Positions 7,053 through 15,387 are shown, counted from the first letter of the stretch. The stretch: 15,870 bases of DNA from JBFJWU01 sp041623475 [NCBI: bacterium] (GCA_041623475.1 JBFJWU010000033.1:1-15870); one strand, 5' to 3'. A program made the numbers and translations. The notes: a model not told the origin generated them from the sequence alone.

Positions 7053-7885
7053 CGGTACCCGCTGTCCCCGAAGGCCAGTTCGTTGATATTGGCAATGGAT
7101 TGCAAATGCATTACCACGAATCCGGAGATGGTCCTGCCGTGATTTATGTTCACGGTAGTGGTCCGGGTGCCAGTGGCTGGAGCAATTTTAAGGGAAATTA
7201 CGACGTGCTTGGTGGCGCCGGGTTTCGGGCGATTGTTCCCGATTTGTTGGGCTACGGATACAGCTCCATGACCGCCGAAGCGAAGTTTACGTTTGAAGAC
7301 TTGCGCGACGGGATCCTGGCCATGGCTGATGCCCTTGGTCTGGATCGGTTTTCACTGGTTGGTAACTCGATGGGCGGCGCCATGACAGTCCAGTTGGCGG
7401 CCGACCATCCGGACCGTGTCGAGCGCCTGGTTTTGATGGCGCCGGGCGGACTGGAATCCCGCGAAACCTATATGGAAATGAAGGGGATCCGGACCATGAT
7501 CCGGGCAATGTATGACCCCGAAGGCATCAACCGCGATTCCATGCGCAAGGTGTTTGGACTGCAGTTGTTCAATTCCGATCTGGTTACCGACGAGATCATC
7601 GAAGAACGCTTCCAGATTGCCGAACTGCAGCCCAGGGGAATGTTTGAAAAGCTGGTTGTACCCAGTGTGATCGACGATCTTGAGCGCATCGAGTGTCCGG
7701 TCCTCGGTTTCTGGGGCGTCAACGACCAGTTTTGCCCGGTTTCGGGGGCGACGACTGTCGCGTCACGTTGCCGGAATGTCAAGATGACGATGATTTCCGA
7801 GTGTGGTCATTGGGTTATGGTGGAACACGCCGATTATTTCAATCGGCAATTGATTGACTTCCTGCGCGGCGATCTGGACGCGTGA
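7049..7885 (+). CDS. hsaD: 4,9-DSHA (meta-cleavage product) hydrolase HsaD
   Basis: This 278-residue alpha/beta hydrolase belongs to the meta-cleavage product hydrolase family. It has the oxyanion segment HGSGPGASGW (35-44), nucleophile elbow GNSMGG with Ser107, acid D226 (GVNDQFCP) and His254 (CGHWVMVEH). It hydrolyses the C-C bond of 4,9-DSHA, releasing the bicyclic DOHNAA (HIP-type C/D-ring acid) and 2-hydroxyhexa-2,4-dienoate. It starts with GTG that overlaps the hsaC stop by four bases and ends in another GTGA overlap with hsaE. This implies tight coupling of the three consecutive steps. Confidence 0.93.
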   Translation: MTVPAVPEGQFVDIGNGLQMHYHESGDGPAVIYVHGSGPGASGWSNFKGNYDVLGGAGFRAIVPDLLGYGYSSMTAEAKFTFEDLRDGILAMADALGLDRFSLVGNSMGGAMTVQLAADHPDRVERLVLMAPGGLESRETYMEMKGIRTMIRAMYDPEGINRDSMRKVFGLQLFNSDLVTDEIIEERFQIAELQPRGMFEKLVVPSVIDDLERIECPVLGFWGVNDQFCPVSGATTVASRCRNVKMTMISECGHWVMVEHADYFNRQLIDFLRGDLDA

Positions 7886-8688
7886 GCCTGTCCCCTGAAC
7901 AACAACAGGCCTATGGGCAGGAGTTGTACGATGCGTTGTGCAGTCGCAGCACTGTGGCACCCCTGACCGAGCGGACACCGGAAATCACGGTCGATGATGC
8001 ATACCGGATATCCTTGCATATGGTAAACCTGCGGGTCGCCGCTGGTGAAACAATCATCGGCAAGAAGATCGGCGTCACCAGCGCACCTGTACAGGACATG
8101 CTGGACGTACGGACGCCTGATTTTGGTTACCTGACTGACCGGATGGCCTATATCAGTGGCCAGGAAATGCCCGTTGGTACAGAGCTGATCCAGCCCAAGG
8201 CCGAAGGCGAAATTGCGTTTCGACTGAAAAAGGACCTGGCCGGACCCGGCGTAACCGATGCGGATGTGTTAGCCGCGACCGACTGTATCATGCCGTGCTT
8301 CGAGGTCGTCGATTCCCGCATTCGCAACTGGGAAATCCGCTATGAAGACACCGTCGCCGATAATGCGTCGTCCGGGATGTATATAACTGGCGACGAGGTC
8401 AGCCCGGTCGGGCTGGACCTGGCAAACGCGGAACTGGTCGTGACCAAGAACGACCAGTTGCTGAGTCGCGGAACGGGGGCCGGCGCGTTGACCGGGCAGC
8501 CCAGGCTGGGTTCACCGGTCAGCTGTGTGACGTGGCTGGCCAACACTCTGGGCAAGTATGAGATAAAACTGAATGCGGGCGACATCATTCTGTCCGGGTC
8601 GCTGGTTCCCCTGGAGCCTGTTGTTCCCGGAGACAGGATGACCGTCACAGTCGAAGGCGCCGGGTCTGCCAGCGTCGTGTTTACGTAG
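7882..8688 (+). CDS. hsaE: 2-hydroxypenta/hexa-2,4-dienoate hydratase HsaE
   Basis: This 268-residue protein matches the MhpD/TesE hydratase family, both in length and in motifs. They are GKKIGVTS (60-67), the metal-binding KAEGEIAF with E108 and E110, E141 in MPCFEVVDSRI, DTVADNASSG (157-165) and the C-terminal SPVSCVTWLAN...GDIILSGSL. It adds water to the dienoate released by HsaD to give a 4-hydroxy-2-oxo acid, in a Mg2+-dependent reaction. The start is GTG, overlapping the hsaD stop. It is followed after 21 bases by the dehydrogenase and aldolase that complete the branch. Confidence 0.93.
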   Translation: MSLSPEQQQAYGQELYDALCSRSTVAPLTERTPEITVDDAYRISLHMVNLRVAAGETIIGKKIGVTSAPVQDMLDVRTPDFGYLTDRMAYISGQEMPVGTELIQPKAEGEIAFRLKKDLAGPGVTDADVLAATDCIMPCFEVVDSRIRNWEIRYEDTVADNASSGMYITGDEVSPVGLDLANAELVVTKNDQLLSRGTGAGALTGQPRLGSPVSCVTWLANTLGKYEIKLNAGDIILSGSLVPLEPVVPGDRMTVTVEGAGSASVVFT

Positions 8689-8709
8689 AACCACAGGCAG
8701 GTAACAGCA

Positions 8710-9621
8710 ATGAGCAAGATAAATGCAGCAATCATCGGGTCGGGAAACATTGGTACGGACCTGTTGTACAAGATGAAACGCAGCGAAACGATTAATCCCG
8801 TCTGGATGGTCGGCATTGATCCCGAGTCGGATGGCCTGAAGCGCGCCGGCGACATGGGTCTGAAGACGACGCACGACGGCGTCGATGGCCTGCTTCCCCA
8901 CATCGACGAAGACCAGGTCCAGATCGCGTTCGACGCGACATCGGCGTATGTCCATGCCGAAAACTCACGCAAAGTCAATGAAAAGGGTGTCCTGATGGTC
9001 GATCTGACCCCGGCGGCCATTGGTCCCTATTGTGTTCCGCCCGTGAACCTGTCCGAACACGTTGGCAAAAAGGAAATGAATGTAAACATGGTGACCTGTG
9101 GTGGCCAGGCAACGATTCCGATGGTCAACGCTGTCAGTCGGGTCCAGCGCGTGACCTACGGCGAGATTATCGCCACCGTTTCGTCCCGTTCCGCTGGGCC
9201 AGGCACGCGAAAGAATATTGACGAATTTACACGGACCACCGCAGGTGGAGTTGAAAAAGTTGGTGGGGCTGAAAAGGGCAAGGCGATTATTATTATCAAT
9301 CCGGCTGATCCGCCCCTGATCATGCGCGACACGGTTCACTGCCTGACGGCAGACGAACCCGACCAGGACGCTATTACCGAGTCGGTTCAGCTGATGATTG
9401 GCGAAGTCCAGAAGTACGTCCCCGGATACACATTGAAAAACGGCCCGGTTTTTGACGGAAATCGGGTATCTATTTACCTCGAAGTTGAAGGGTTGGGGGA
9501 CTACCTGCCGAAATATGCCGGCAACCTGGATATTATGACGGCCGCCGCATTGCGGACCGGTGAAATGTTCGCCGAAGAAATCCTGAACGGTACCCTGGTC
9601 CTCGAACCAGTCGCCGCCTGA
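8710..9621 (+). CDS. hsaG: Acetaldehyde/propionaldehyde dehydrogenase (acylating) HsaG
   Basis: This 303-residue protein is of the BphJ/MhpF/TesF type. It has the NAD-binding loop GSGNIG (10-15), [10 protein letters not shown] (73-82), the catalytic Cys130 in [14 protein letters not shown], and [16 protein letters not shown], followed by the conserved C-terminal region with [14 protein letters not shown]. It oxidises the aldehyde released by the adjacent aldolase to its acyl-CoA (propionyl-CoA in the steroid pathway) with NAD+ and CoA. In this family it forms a channelling complex with the aldolase, which fits the gene order. The ATG has an AGG-containing ribosome binding site, and the gene is not overlapped with its neighbours (21 and 16 base gaps). 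Confidence 0.94.
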   Translation: MSKINAAIIGSGNIGTDLLYKMKRSETINPVWMVGIDPESDGLKRAGDMGLKTTHDGVDGLLPHIDEDQVQIAFDATSAYVHAENSRKVNEKGVLMVDLTPAAIGPYCVPPVNLSEHVGKKEMNVNMVTCGGQATIPMVNAVSRVQRVTYGEIIATVSSRSAGPGTRKNIDEFTRTTAGGVEKVGGAEKGKAIIIINPADPPLIMRDTVHCLTADEPDQDAITESVQLMIGEVQKYVPGYTLKNGPVFDGNRVSIYLEVEGLGDYLPKYAGNLDIMTAAALRTGEMFAEEILNGTLVLEPVAA

Positions 9622-9637
9622 AAACAGGGGAAAACCA

Positions 9638-10684
9638 ATGGACCTCAACGGAAAGAAAGTAGTCCTGCACGACATGTGCCTGCGGGATGGCATGCACGCC
9701 AAGCAGCACCAGATCAGCATCGACCAGATGGTCGAAGTTGCAACGGCGCTGGATGATGCCGGTGTGCCGCTGATCGAAGTCACCCACGGTGATGGCCTGT
9801 CCGGCGCATCGGTGAATTACGGGTTTCCCGCGCACACAGACCGGGAATATCTGGAAGCGGTCGTGCCGAAAATGAAAAACGCCAGGATTTCGGCTCTGTT
9901 GCTGCCGGGAATTGGAACGATCGATGATCTGAAAATGGCTGTCGATTGTGGCGTCTCAACAATCCGGATTGCAACCCATTGCACCGAGGCCGACGTCGCC
10001 GAGCAACATATTGGCCTGGCCGGGGAAACAGAGGGCCTGGATGTCGTCGGATTCCTGATGATGGCGCATATGATACCCGCAGAGCAATTGCTGGAGCAGG
10101 CGCTGTTGCAGGAAAGCTATGGTGCCAACTGCGTCTATGTCACCGACAGCGCCGGTGCCCTGTTGCCGGATGATGTTACCGAACGGATCAATTTGTTTCG
10201 CAAGGAATTGAAGCCGGAAACCGAAGTCGGATTCCATGGCCATCACAACCTGGGCATGAGTATCGCCAATTCACTGGCGGCCATCGAGGCCGGTGCCAGT
10301 CGCATTGACGGCTCGGCTGCAGGGCTGGGTGCCGGTGCCGGCAATACGCCCCTCGAGGTTCTTGTCGCGGTGCTCAACCGGATGGGAGCCGAGCACGGTA
10401 TCGATCTGTACAAGATCATGGACGTCGCCGAAGACCTGGTTGTGCCAATGATGGATTTTCCCCTGCGGGTAGACCGCGAGGCATTGATCCTGGGCTACGC
10501 CGGCGTCTACTCGTCGTTTATGCTTTTTGCCCAGCGCGCGGCGGAAAAATACGGATTGTCCGCGCGCGACATCCTGATGGAACTGGGTCGCCGGGGAACC
10601 GTTGGTGGCCAGGAAGACATGATTGAAGACCTGGCGCTGGATATGGTCCGCGAGCGGGACCAGAAAGAAAAGCAGGCGGTATGA
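9638..10684 (+). CDS. hsaF: 4-hydroxy-2-oxovalerate/oxohexanoate aldolase HsaF
   Basis: This 348-residue class II pyruvate aldolase is of the DmpG/BphI type. It has a TIM-barrel with LRDGMH (15-20: R16, metal ligand D17, catalytic base H20), [11 protein letters not shown] (48-58) and the metal motif [11 protein letters not shown] (H200 and H202), plus the C-terminal DRE...GYAGVYSSF segment forming the interface with the dehydrogenase. It cleaves the 4-hydroxy-2-oxo acid to pyruvate and an aldehyde that passes to HsaG. The ATG follows a GGGG-containing leader 16 bases after hsaG, and its stop overlaps the kstD start as ATGA. Confidence 0.94.
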   Translation: MDLNGKKVVLHDMCLRDGMHAKQHQISIDQMVEVATALDDAGVPLIEVTHGDGLSGASVNYGFPAHTDREYLEAVVPKMKNARISALLLPGIGTIDDLKMAVDCGVSTIRIATHCTEADVAEQHIGLAGETEGLDVVGFLMMAHMIPAEQLLEQALLQESYGANCVYVTDSAGALLPDDVTERINLFRKELKPETEVGFHGHHNLGMSIANSLAAIEAGASRIDGSAAGLGAGAGNTPLEVLVAVLNRMGAEHGIDLYKIMDVAEDLVVPMMDFPLRVDREALILGYAGVYSSFMLFAQRAAEKYGLSARDILMELGRRGTVGGQEDMIEDLALDMVRERDQKEKQAV

Positions 10685-12402
10685 GCGAATTTGACCGCGA
10701 AGTCGACCTGCTGGTCATTGGCTCTGGTGGTGCCGGGATGTGTACCGCGCTCCGGGCCATCGACCTGGGACTGGACGTCCTGCTGATTGAAAAGGGTGAT
10801 CAGTTCAGCGGATCGACGGCAATTTCCGGTGGTGTTTGCTGGGTCGGCAACAACCGCCATATGAAAAAGGCCGGCATCCAGGACAGCGATGAGGAAGTCC
10901 TGACCTACCTCAAGCACATTACCAAGGGCGATGTAGCCGACGACAGGCTGGAAACGTATGTCCGCGAATCAAAGCGGGTCATCGACTACCTGCACGACAA
11001 CAGTGACGTCAAATTTACGGCGGTGCCCAAATATACCGACTATTATCCCGAGGCACCCGGCGGCAAGCTGGGGGCGCGGTCCATGGAGTGTCCGCGGTTC
11101 AACGCATCGGTCCTGGGCGACAAGCTGATGTTGCTGCGGCGACCCCATATCCAGAGCCAGATCATGGGCAAGTTCGGCATTATGGCAGCCGAGGCACACA
11201 TGGCGCTGGTTAACAGCTGGCGGACCAAGTTTTTCATGGTCTGGAATTTCCTGAAATACGCTTTACGCTGGCGGGCCCGCAATAAGTGCGGCCGCGATAC
11301 GGTCCTGACCGCTGGCAACAGCCTGATGGCCCGTTTTTACAAGTCGCTGCTGGACCGCAAAGCCGAGATGTGGCTGAACAGTCCGCTGCAGGATGTCATT
11401 GTTGAAGACGGTCGCATTGTCGGCGGCATTGTTGACCACGAGGGCCAGACCGTTCGCGTCCGGGCCCGGGGTGGCGTCATGCTGGCCGCGGGAGGATTTG
11501 AGCGGAACCAGGAAATGCGCGAGCAGTATCAGCAACAGCCGGTTAATACAGACTGGAACGTCGGCAACCTGGACAACACCGGCGACGGTCATCGAATCGG
11601 GATGGCCCTGGGCGGCGATGTGGATCTGATGGATGACGCCTGGTGGACACCGATCACAATGGTGCCGGGGCAGGACCTGGCGTTTGTTCTGGTGGTGGAA
11701 AAAAGCCTGCCGCATGGACTGTTCGTCAACAACAACGCGGTCCGCTTTACCAACGAGGCCGCGCCCTACATCGACGTCGTCCATGGGATGTACAAGGACG
11801 ACGACGGCCAGGGAAAAACCATTCCATCGTGGTTGATTGTCGATGCCACCTGTCGGCACCGATTCCCGCTGGGGCCGGTTGCCCCCGGGTATGCGATGCC
11901 CGACAGCATGGCAGGCAAGTTTTTCAAAAACGGATTCCTGCATAAGGCTGACACACTGCCTGAACTGGCCGAAAAACTGGAACTCGATCCCGACACCCTG
12001 GTGCAGACAATCGAGCGGTTTAATGCCAATGCGGTCAAGGGGTTAGACCCGGATTTCGGCCGCGGCGAAAGTGCGTCGGACCGGTATTATGGCGATCCGC
12101 GAGTTGAACCCAATCCCTGCCTGGGGCCGGTCGTGACCGCACCGTTTTACGCCATCCGTATCTGGCCTGGGGACCTGGCAACCAAGGGGGGGCTGGTGAC
12201 CAATCCGGATGGACAGGTGCTGCGCAAGGACGGATCAGTGATCGAAGGATTGTACAGCGCCGGCAACAACAGCTCTGCGGTAATGGGCCACACTAATCCC
12301 GGCGCCGGCGGCACCATCGGACCGGCGCTGACCTTTGGATTCCTGGCGGCCGAACACGTGGCGGCAAACCTGCAGACATCAGACGCTGCGAACGCCGCGT
12401 GA
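10681..12402 (+). CDS. kstD: 3-ketosteroid dehydrogenase, KstD family (probably delta1)
   Basis: This 573-residue flavoprotein has an N-terminal FAD Rossmann motif VIGSGGAGM (12-20) followed by LLIEK (34-38) and STAISGG (45-51). A second FAD segment, [12 protein letters not shown], lies at 265-276, and the C-terminal FAD site at 525-562 reads [21 protein letters not shown] and [13 protein letters not shown]. Tyrosines of the KstD catalytic region are candidates in TDYYPE (119-124) and [12 protein letters not shown] (487-498). It should introduce the C1-C2 double bond into a 3-keto-4-ene steroid, which together with 9-alpha-hydroxylation opens ring B. The length and a central insertion (about 150-215) are like the longer proteobacterial KstD proteins. 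A delta4-(5-alpha)-dehydrogenase of the same fold cannot be excluded from motifs alone. Overlaps: ATGA with hsaF and GTGA with the next gene. Confidence 0.85.
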   Translation: MSEFDREVDLLVIGSGGAGMCTALRAIDLGLDVLLIEKGDQFSGSTAISGGVCWVGNNRHMKKAGIQDSDEEVLTYLKHITKGDVADDRLETYVRESKRVIDYLHDNSDVKFTAVPKYTDYYPEAPGGKLGARSMECPRFNASVLGDKLMLLRRPHIQSQIMGKFGIMAAEAHMALVNSWRTKFFMVWNFLKYALRWRARNKCGRDTVLTAGNSLMARFYKSLLDRKAEMWLNSPLQDVIVEDGRIVGGIVDHEGQTVRVRARGGVMLAAGGFERNQEMREQYQQQPVNTDWNVGNLDNTGDGHRIGMALGGDVDLMDDAWWTPITMVPGQDLAFVLVVEKSLPHGLFVNNNAVRFTNEAAPYIDVVHGMYKDDDGQGKTIPSWLIVDATCRHRFPLGPVAPGYAMPDSMAGKFFKNGFLHKADTLPELAEKLELDPDTLVQTIERFNANAVKGLDPDFGRGESASDRYYGDPRVEPNPCLGPVVTAPFYAIRIWPGDLATKGGLVTNPDGQVLRKDGSVIEGLYSAGNNSSAVMGHTNPGAGGTIGPALTFGFLAAEHVAANLQTSDAANAA

Positions 12403-12911
12403 ACGGCTCGGCCAAACAGGACCTGACCCAGGTCTGGGCGGGCAAGCTGACCACGGCACCGCTGCAATTTGACATGTCCGCCGATCTGGGCGCACCGCCG
12501 GAGACAGTCTTTGACGTTATTGCCGATTTCGAAAACATGCCAGACTGGATGCCCGTCATGAACCGGGTCGAAGTGGACAACACGAATGCGGAAAAGCCAG
12601 GCCAGGTGGGCAGTGTCCGGGTGATCTACGCGCCGCTGGCACCCAAGCCCACACTGGAGCCGGTCAAGGCGTTCGAACGGCCCAATGTCCTGTCCTATGG
12701 CGCCACCGACGAATCGCTGATGGGGATGTATACCGACCACACCGGGATCCTGACCTGCGTGGACAACGGGCAGGGCGGGACGACCTTTCGCTGGGCCACC
12801 TATGCCCGACCCGGTCGTAATCCGATCATGCGGTTCTTTGGCCGGCTGATGTTCAAGTTCATGTTCAGCCGCAGTATCCGCAACCTGGAAAAGCGGTTTC
12901 CGGTCGGCTGA
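12399..12911 (+). CDS. SRPBCC/START-like protein (polyketide cyclase/dehydrase-type fold)
   Basis: This 170-residue protein resembles the SRPBCC superfamily. After a short variable N-terminus comes ADLGAPPETVFDVIADFENMPDWMPVMNRVEV (about 28-58), the typical first strand, helix and 'WMP' turn. A beta-rich middle follows, then a C-terminal amphipathic helix (about 140-168, RNPIMRFFGRLMFKFMFSRSIRNLEKRF). Such folds make a hydrophobic cavity for lipids, steroids or aromatic compounds; many bind, some catalyse. Its GTG overlaps the kstD stop, making it the last gene of the operon, with a convergent gene seven bases beyond. I infer a steroid- or intermediate-binding or isomerising role; no catalytic residue can be assigned. 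Confidence 0.8.
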   Translation: MNGSAKQDLTQVWAGKLTTAPLQFDMSADLGAPPETVFDVIADFENMPDWMPVMNRVEVDNTNAEKPGQVGSVRVIYAPLAPKPTLEPVKAFERPNVLSYGATDESLMGMYTDHTGILTCVDNGQGGTTFRWATYARPGRNPIMRFFGRLMFKFMFSRSIRNLEKRFPVG

Positions 12912-12918
12912 GCGCTTT

Positions 12919-13269
12919 TCAGAGCTGGGCGATTACCTCAAACGCACCAAAAATAATCCGCTTGCCGTCAAAAATCTGGTTTCCGTCCGGCTGCATTTCC
13001 GGGGCGGACATGACCTTGGGCATGCCCACGTCCCGGACCTCTTTGGATGGCCAGACGACCATGCCCAGGGCAACGGTTTCATCGTCCTGCAAATCAACGG
13101 CTTTGGGGAAAGAGGTCAATTGGCCCGGCGGGACCTCGTCGCCCCAGCATTCGAAGGCCTGGATGGCGCCGTTCTGCTTGTACAGATCCAGCAGGACCCC
13201 CGCTTTTTCGCGATAGGCGTCCTTGTTGGCGGTTGGTACGGGAATGACATAGCCATCGACATAGGCCAT
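12919..13269 (-). CDS. DUF1428 family protein
   Basis: This 116-residue protein has the DUF1428 hallmarks: MAYVDGYVIPVP at the start, AYREKAG, ECWGDEVPPG (40-49), DETVALGMVVWPSKEVRD (63-80), a KVMSAPEM segment and FDGKRIIFGAFE near the end. The family is small, cytosolic and of the dimeric alpha/beta barrel type, with unknown function. I start it at ATG 13269 rather than 24 codons upstream, because a strong AAGGAGG lies five bases before it and family members begin here. It is the third gene of the minus-strand group after the sterol desaturase and membrane protein genes, with a 77-base gap that may hold its own promoter. It faces the end of the steroid operon with only seven bases between. 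Confidence 0.88.
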   Translation of the reverse strand: MAYVDGYVIPVPTANKDAYREKAGVLLDLYKQNGAIQAFECWGDEVPPGQLTSFPKAVDLQDDETVALGMVVWPSKEVRDVGMPKVMSAPEMQPDGNQIFDGKRIIFGAFEVIAQL

Positions 13270-13274
13270 TACGG

Positions 13275-13281
13275 CCTCCTT
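13275..13281 (-). promoter_or_regulatory. Strong ribosome binding site for the DUF1428 gene
   Basis: The minus strand reads AAGGAGG, five bases before the ATG at 13269. This is the strongest Shine-Dalgarno sequence in the window and fixes the start. Confidence 0.8.
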
Positions 13282-13346
13282 TGTGTTGTAAACGGGTAAG
13301 TGTTGCGGCCTAACAATATCCCAACGGACATTGGCAGGCAAACGGG

Positions 13347-13724
13347 TCAGGATAGCGAGCGCGTTGTGTTGTCAGGTGGTGTGACCTGTCGCCCCAGTGC
13401 AGCGGTTGCCAGCAGGCCGACTGCCGCCGCCAGCAGGGCAATCGTAACCAAACCAATGCGCTGGCCGCTGCCGAACGTCGGGTCCATTCGAGAAAACAGG
13501 ATGGCGTACAGGTTGCCGGTGGCAAAAGCCCAGCCGGCCAACAGCCAGCTGGGATCCGGGCGATCCGGGGTCAAACGCCAGGCGCAGGCTGCGATCCACG
13601 CGGCCACCAGATAATCATCAATGGACAGCGGCAGGTATTTGCCGGTCTTGACCAGAACCAGGGTTTCGCCGGCGATCAAGGCGATTGCGGCAATCAGTGA
13701 ATACCAGCGGACGACGGTGATCAT
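13347..13724 (-). CDS. Small four-helix integral membrane protein
   Basis: I do not recognise a named family with confidence. The 125-residue product has four hydrophobic segments, at about 5-26, 37-50, 60-78 and 90-110. The loops carry charged residues (KTGKYLPLSIDD, LTPDRPDPS, SRMDPTFGSG), and a polar tail follows. Its ATG overlaps the sterol desaturase stop (ATGA), so the two are almost certainly co-translated and may work together at the membrane. Function is unknown. Confidence 0.78.
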   Translation of the reverse strand: MITVVRWYSLIAAIALIAGETLVLVKTGKYLPLSIDDYLVAAWIAACAWRLTPDRPDPSWLLAGWAFATGNLYAILFSRMDPTFGSGQRIGLVTIALLAAAVGLLATAALGRQVTPPDNTTRSLS

Positions 13725-14650
13725 GCGCCGGCCCAGTCTGCGGGCTTGGCGTTGCCCTCGGGTTTGAACGGAACCACCATTTGTCCTACGAAGTCCTGGG
13801 GATAGTCGTCGATCAGCAGCCCGATTTCGTGAATTTCACGGTCTTCTGGCAGAAACCACGTGCCGAAGATAATGTCCCAGATGATCAGGTTGTTCCCGTA
13901 GTTGCGATTGGATTCGTCAATTTCCCGGGAATGATGCCAGCGGTGCAGTTCGGCCATGGAAAACAGGTAGTTGAGCGGGCCCAGCTTGACGTCAATGTTG
14001 GCGTGCTGGAACAGGCCATGGATTGAATTAAACACCTGGTACAACGCCAGCGTCTCGGCATTGGTGCCCAGCAGCACAAACGGGATGACCTCGGGTACCA
14101 GGAAAATGACCTTTTCGATTGGATGGAAACGGGCTGCATTCAGCCAGTACAGGCGTTTGGGACTGTGGTGGACCGCATGCAGTCGCCACAGGGCAGGAAT
14201 TTCGTGGGCGGCGCGATGAACCCAGTAACGTCCGAATTCGGCAATCACCAGCATCAGGAACAGTTGCGCGGGCAGGGGCCACGCGTGCGGCCATAATCCG
14301 GACCCGAATCGTTCAGCCAGGGCAGCGACCACGGTGACCAGCGCCGCGGCCCAAAGGGGCTGGGCAATCTTGGGGATGGCGATCTGGACCAGGAACATAT
14401 GCAGCAGATCGGTGCCGACATCTTTCTGGCTTTGCAGCCATTGTGTCCGATAGGGCAGCAGGCGTTCAATGCCGCCGATCAGGAACGCAAACGGAATGGA
14501 CACGACCAGTACGGCGATGCCGGCTTCGGTACCGGTGTTCATCAAATAATGAACCAGCAGCAGTCCCGCGGTCATGACCACGGGAAAAACAAGCCAGCTG
14601 GCTGCGCGGCGAATTGGCGATTGATTCCGGTTGGGCGTATCCCCTGGCAT
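13721..14650 (-). CDS. Sterol desaturase / fatty acid hydroxylase family protein
   Basis: This is a 309-residue integral membrane di-iron enzyme of the fatty acid hydroxylase superfamily. The three histidine boxes are HRAAH (145-149), HAVHH (158-162) and HRWHH (236-240), with extra histidines at 176 and 211. Hydrophobic segments lie at about 17-35, 43-60, 85-110 and 125-142, and further ones at 180-200. Members oxidise C-H bonds of sterols, fatty acids or ether lipids using O2 and an electron donor. I start it at ATG 14650, where AGGGGG lies upstream, rather than at TTG 14689, which falls inside the operator dyad. It heads an operon with the small membrane protein and is divergent from a TetR regulator. 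Its nearness to steroid genes suggests steroid or membrane lipid modification, but this is not shown. Confidence 0.88.
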   Translation of the reverse strand: MPGDTPNRNQSPIRRAASWLVFPVVMTAGLLLVHYLMNTGTEAGIAVLVVSIPFAFLIGGIERLLPYRTQWLQSQKDVGTDLLHMFLVQIAIPKIAQPLWAAALVTVVAALAERFGSGLWPHAWPLPAQLFLMLVIAEFGRYWVHRAAHEIPALWRLHAVHHSPKRLYWLNAARFHPIEKVIFLVPEVIPFVLLGTNAETLALYQVFNSIHGLFQHANIDVKLGPLNYLFSMAELHRWHHSREIDESNRNYGNNLIIWDIIFGTWFLPEDREIHEIGLLIDDYPQDFVGQMVVPFKPEGNAKPADWAGA

Positions 14651-14679
14651 TTGCACCCCCTGATGGCAAAAGTTAAGAT
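14651..14679 (+). promoter_or_regulatory. Candidate promoter of the TetR regulator gene
   Basis: TTGCAC (14651-14656) and TAAGAT (14674-14679) are 17 bases apart. The -10 runs into the left arm of the 29-base dyad, so bound regulator would block it, implying autorepression. The boxes are only moderate matches. Confidence 0.4.
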
Positions 14680-14703
14680 AGGGTAACAATGTTTCCCTAT
14701 CTT
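14675..14703. promoter_or_regulatory. 29-base dyad, probable operator of the adjacent TetR regulator
   Basis: The arms AAGATAGGG (14675-14683) and CCCTATCTT (14695-14703) are perfectly complementary. The interior is also symmetric (AACA-T-TGTT type), with a single mismatched pair at 14684/14694. It lies between the two divergent genes, as expected for a TetR-family regulator. It differs from the TGAAAC-type sites at the steroid genes. Confidence 0.7.
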
Positions 14704-14708
14704 GGCAA
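14680..14708 (-). promoter_or_regulatory. Candidate promoter of the sterol desaturase operon
   Basis: On the minus strand TTGCCA (14708-14703) and TACCCT (14685-14680) are 17 bases apart, with the dyad filling the spacer. A bound regulator would repress it. The match to consensus is moderate. Confidence 0.4.
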
Positions 14709-14718
14709 GGTTTGACTA

Positions 14719-15387
14719 GTGGTCACTGCACGGACAAACACCGCACCATCCGATCATCGCTCCACCACCGACCAGGACCGTCGAAGAATACGTCCGGAAA
14801 CGCTGGAAAAACTGCGGCAGGTGGTGATCCGGCAGTTTGCCAGCCGGTTGTACGTTGATGTGGGTATCCGCGAGATTATTCGCGAAGCCGGTGTCAGTCC
14901 GAAAACGGTCTACAAGTACTTTGGCAGCAAGGACCAGTTGCTGCTGGCCTGTGTCGAGGCCGACCTGCGCCAATTGCGGTCAGATGTGACGGCAGCGCTG
15001 GCAAGCGTGCCAGAGCTTGGGCAAAAACTGGACCGGTTTGTCCAGGTGGTCGCAGATTTCTATGTCAAAAATACGGAAGTGGCGCGGATTGTATTCCTGA
15101 TGATCCCCGTAGGACGGTGGATGCAGGAACCGGCGTTCCTGCAGGCACATATTCGGCAGCCTTTTGAGAAAATGTTGGTGGCAGCCGCAGAGGACGGCCA
15201 AATCCCTGCCGAGGATGTCACCGTTCTAACGGATTTGCTATTGGGAGGCGCCCAGCGGGTGCTGACTTCGTGGTTATTGACCGGTCAGCAGGACCTGCCG
15301 GCGACGGTGCGCGTGGTCCAGTCAACCTGGCGTCGGGCAGTTGGTTTGCCTCAGCTGGTTGGCGGCGATCAGTCGCGGCAGTCGTAG
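14719..15387 (+). CDS. TetR/AcrR-family transcriptional regulator
   Basis: This 222-residue protein has the TetR DNA-binding domain at about 27-75. Its recognition region reads IREIIREAGVSPKTVYKYFGSKDQLL (50-75), followed by a helical ligand-binding domain with no assignable ligand. The start is GTG at 14719, with AAGG eight bases upstream. The N-terminal extension of about 25 polar residues before the first TetR helix is not unusual. It is divergent from the sterol desaturase gene with the 29-base dyad between, so it probably represses itself and that operon. The dyad differs from the KstR-like sites, so I do not call it KstR. Its last 19 bases overlap the convergent hydrolase gene. Confidence 0.9.
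   Translation: MVTARTNTAPSDHRSTTDQDRRRIRPETLEKLRQVVIRQFASRLYVDVGIREIIREAGVSPKTVYKYFGSKDQLLLACVEADLRQLRSDVTAALASVPELGQKLDRFVQVVADFYVKNTEVARIVFLMIPVGRWMQEPAFLQAHIRQPFEKMLVAAAEDGQIPAEDVTVLTDLLLGGAQRVLTSWLLTGQQDLPATVRVVQSTWRRAVGLPQLVGGDQSRQS

Noticed and set aside
8965-9783. Minus-strand open frame of 272 codons opposite hsaG
   Set aside because: It is a shadow of the dehydrogenase gene, whose catalytic Cys and NAD motifs are on the plus strand.
14651-14689. TTG start of the sterol desaturase at 14689
   Set aside because: It lies in the middle of the operator dyad and the predicted promoter, while ATG 14650 has an AGGGGG ribosome binding site.
14719-15387. TetR regulator as the KstR that controls the steroid operators
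   Set aside because: It has a different dyad at its own promoter and lies with the desaturase genes; motif evidence does not connect it to the TGAAAC-type sites.
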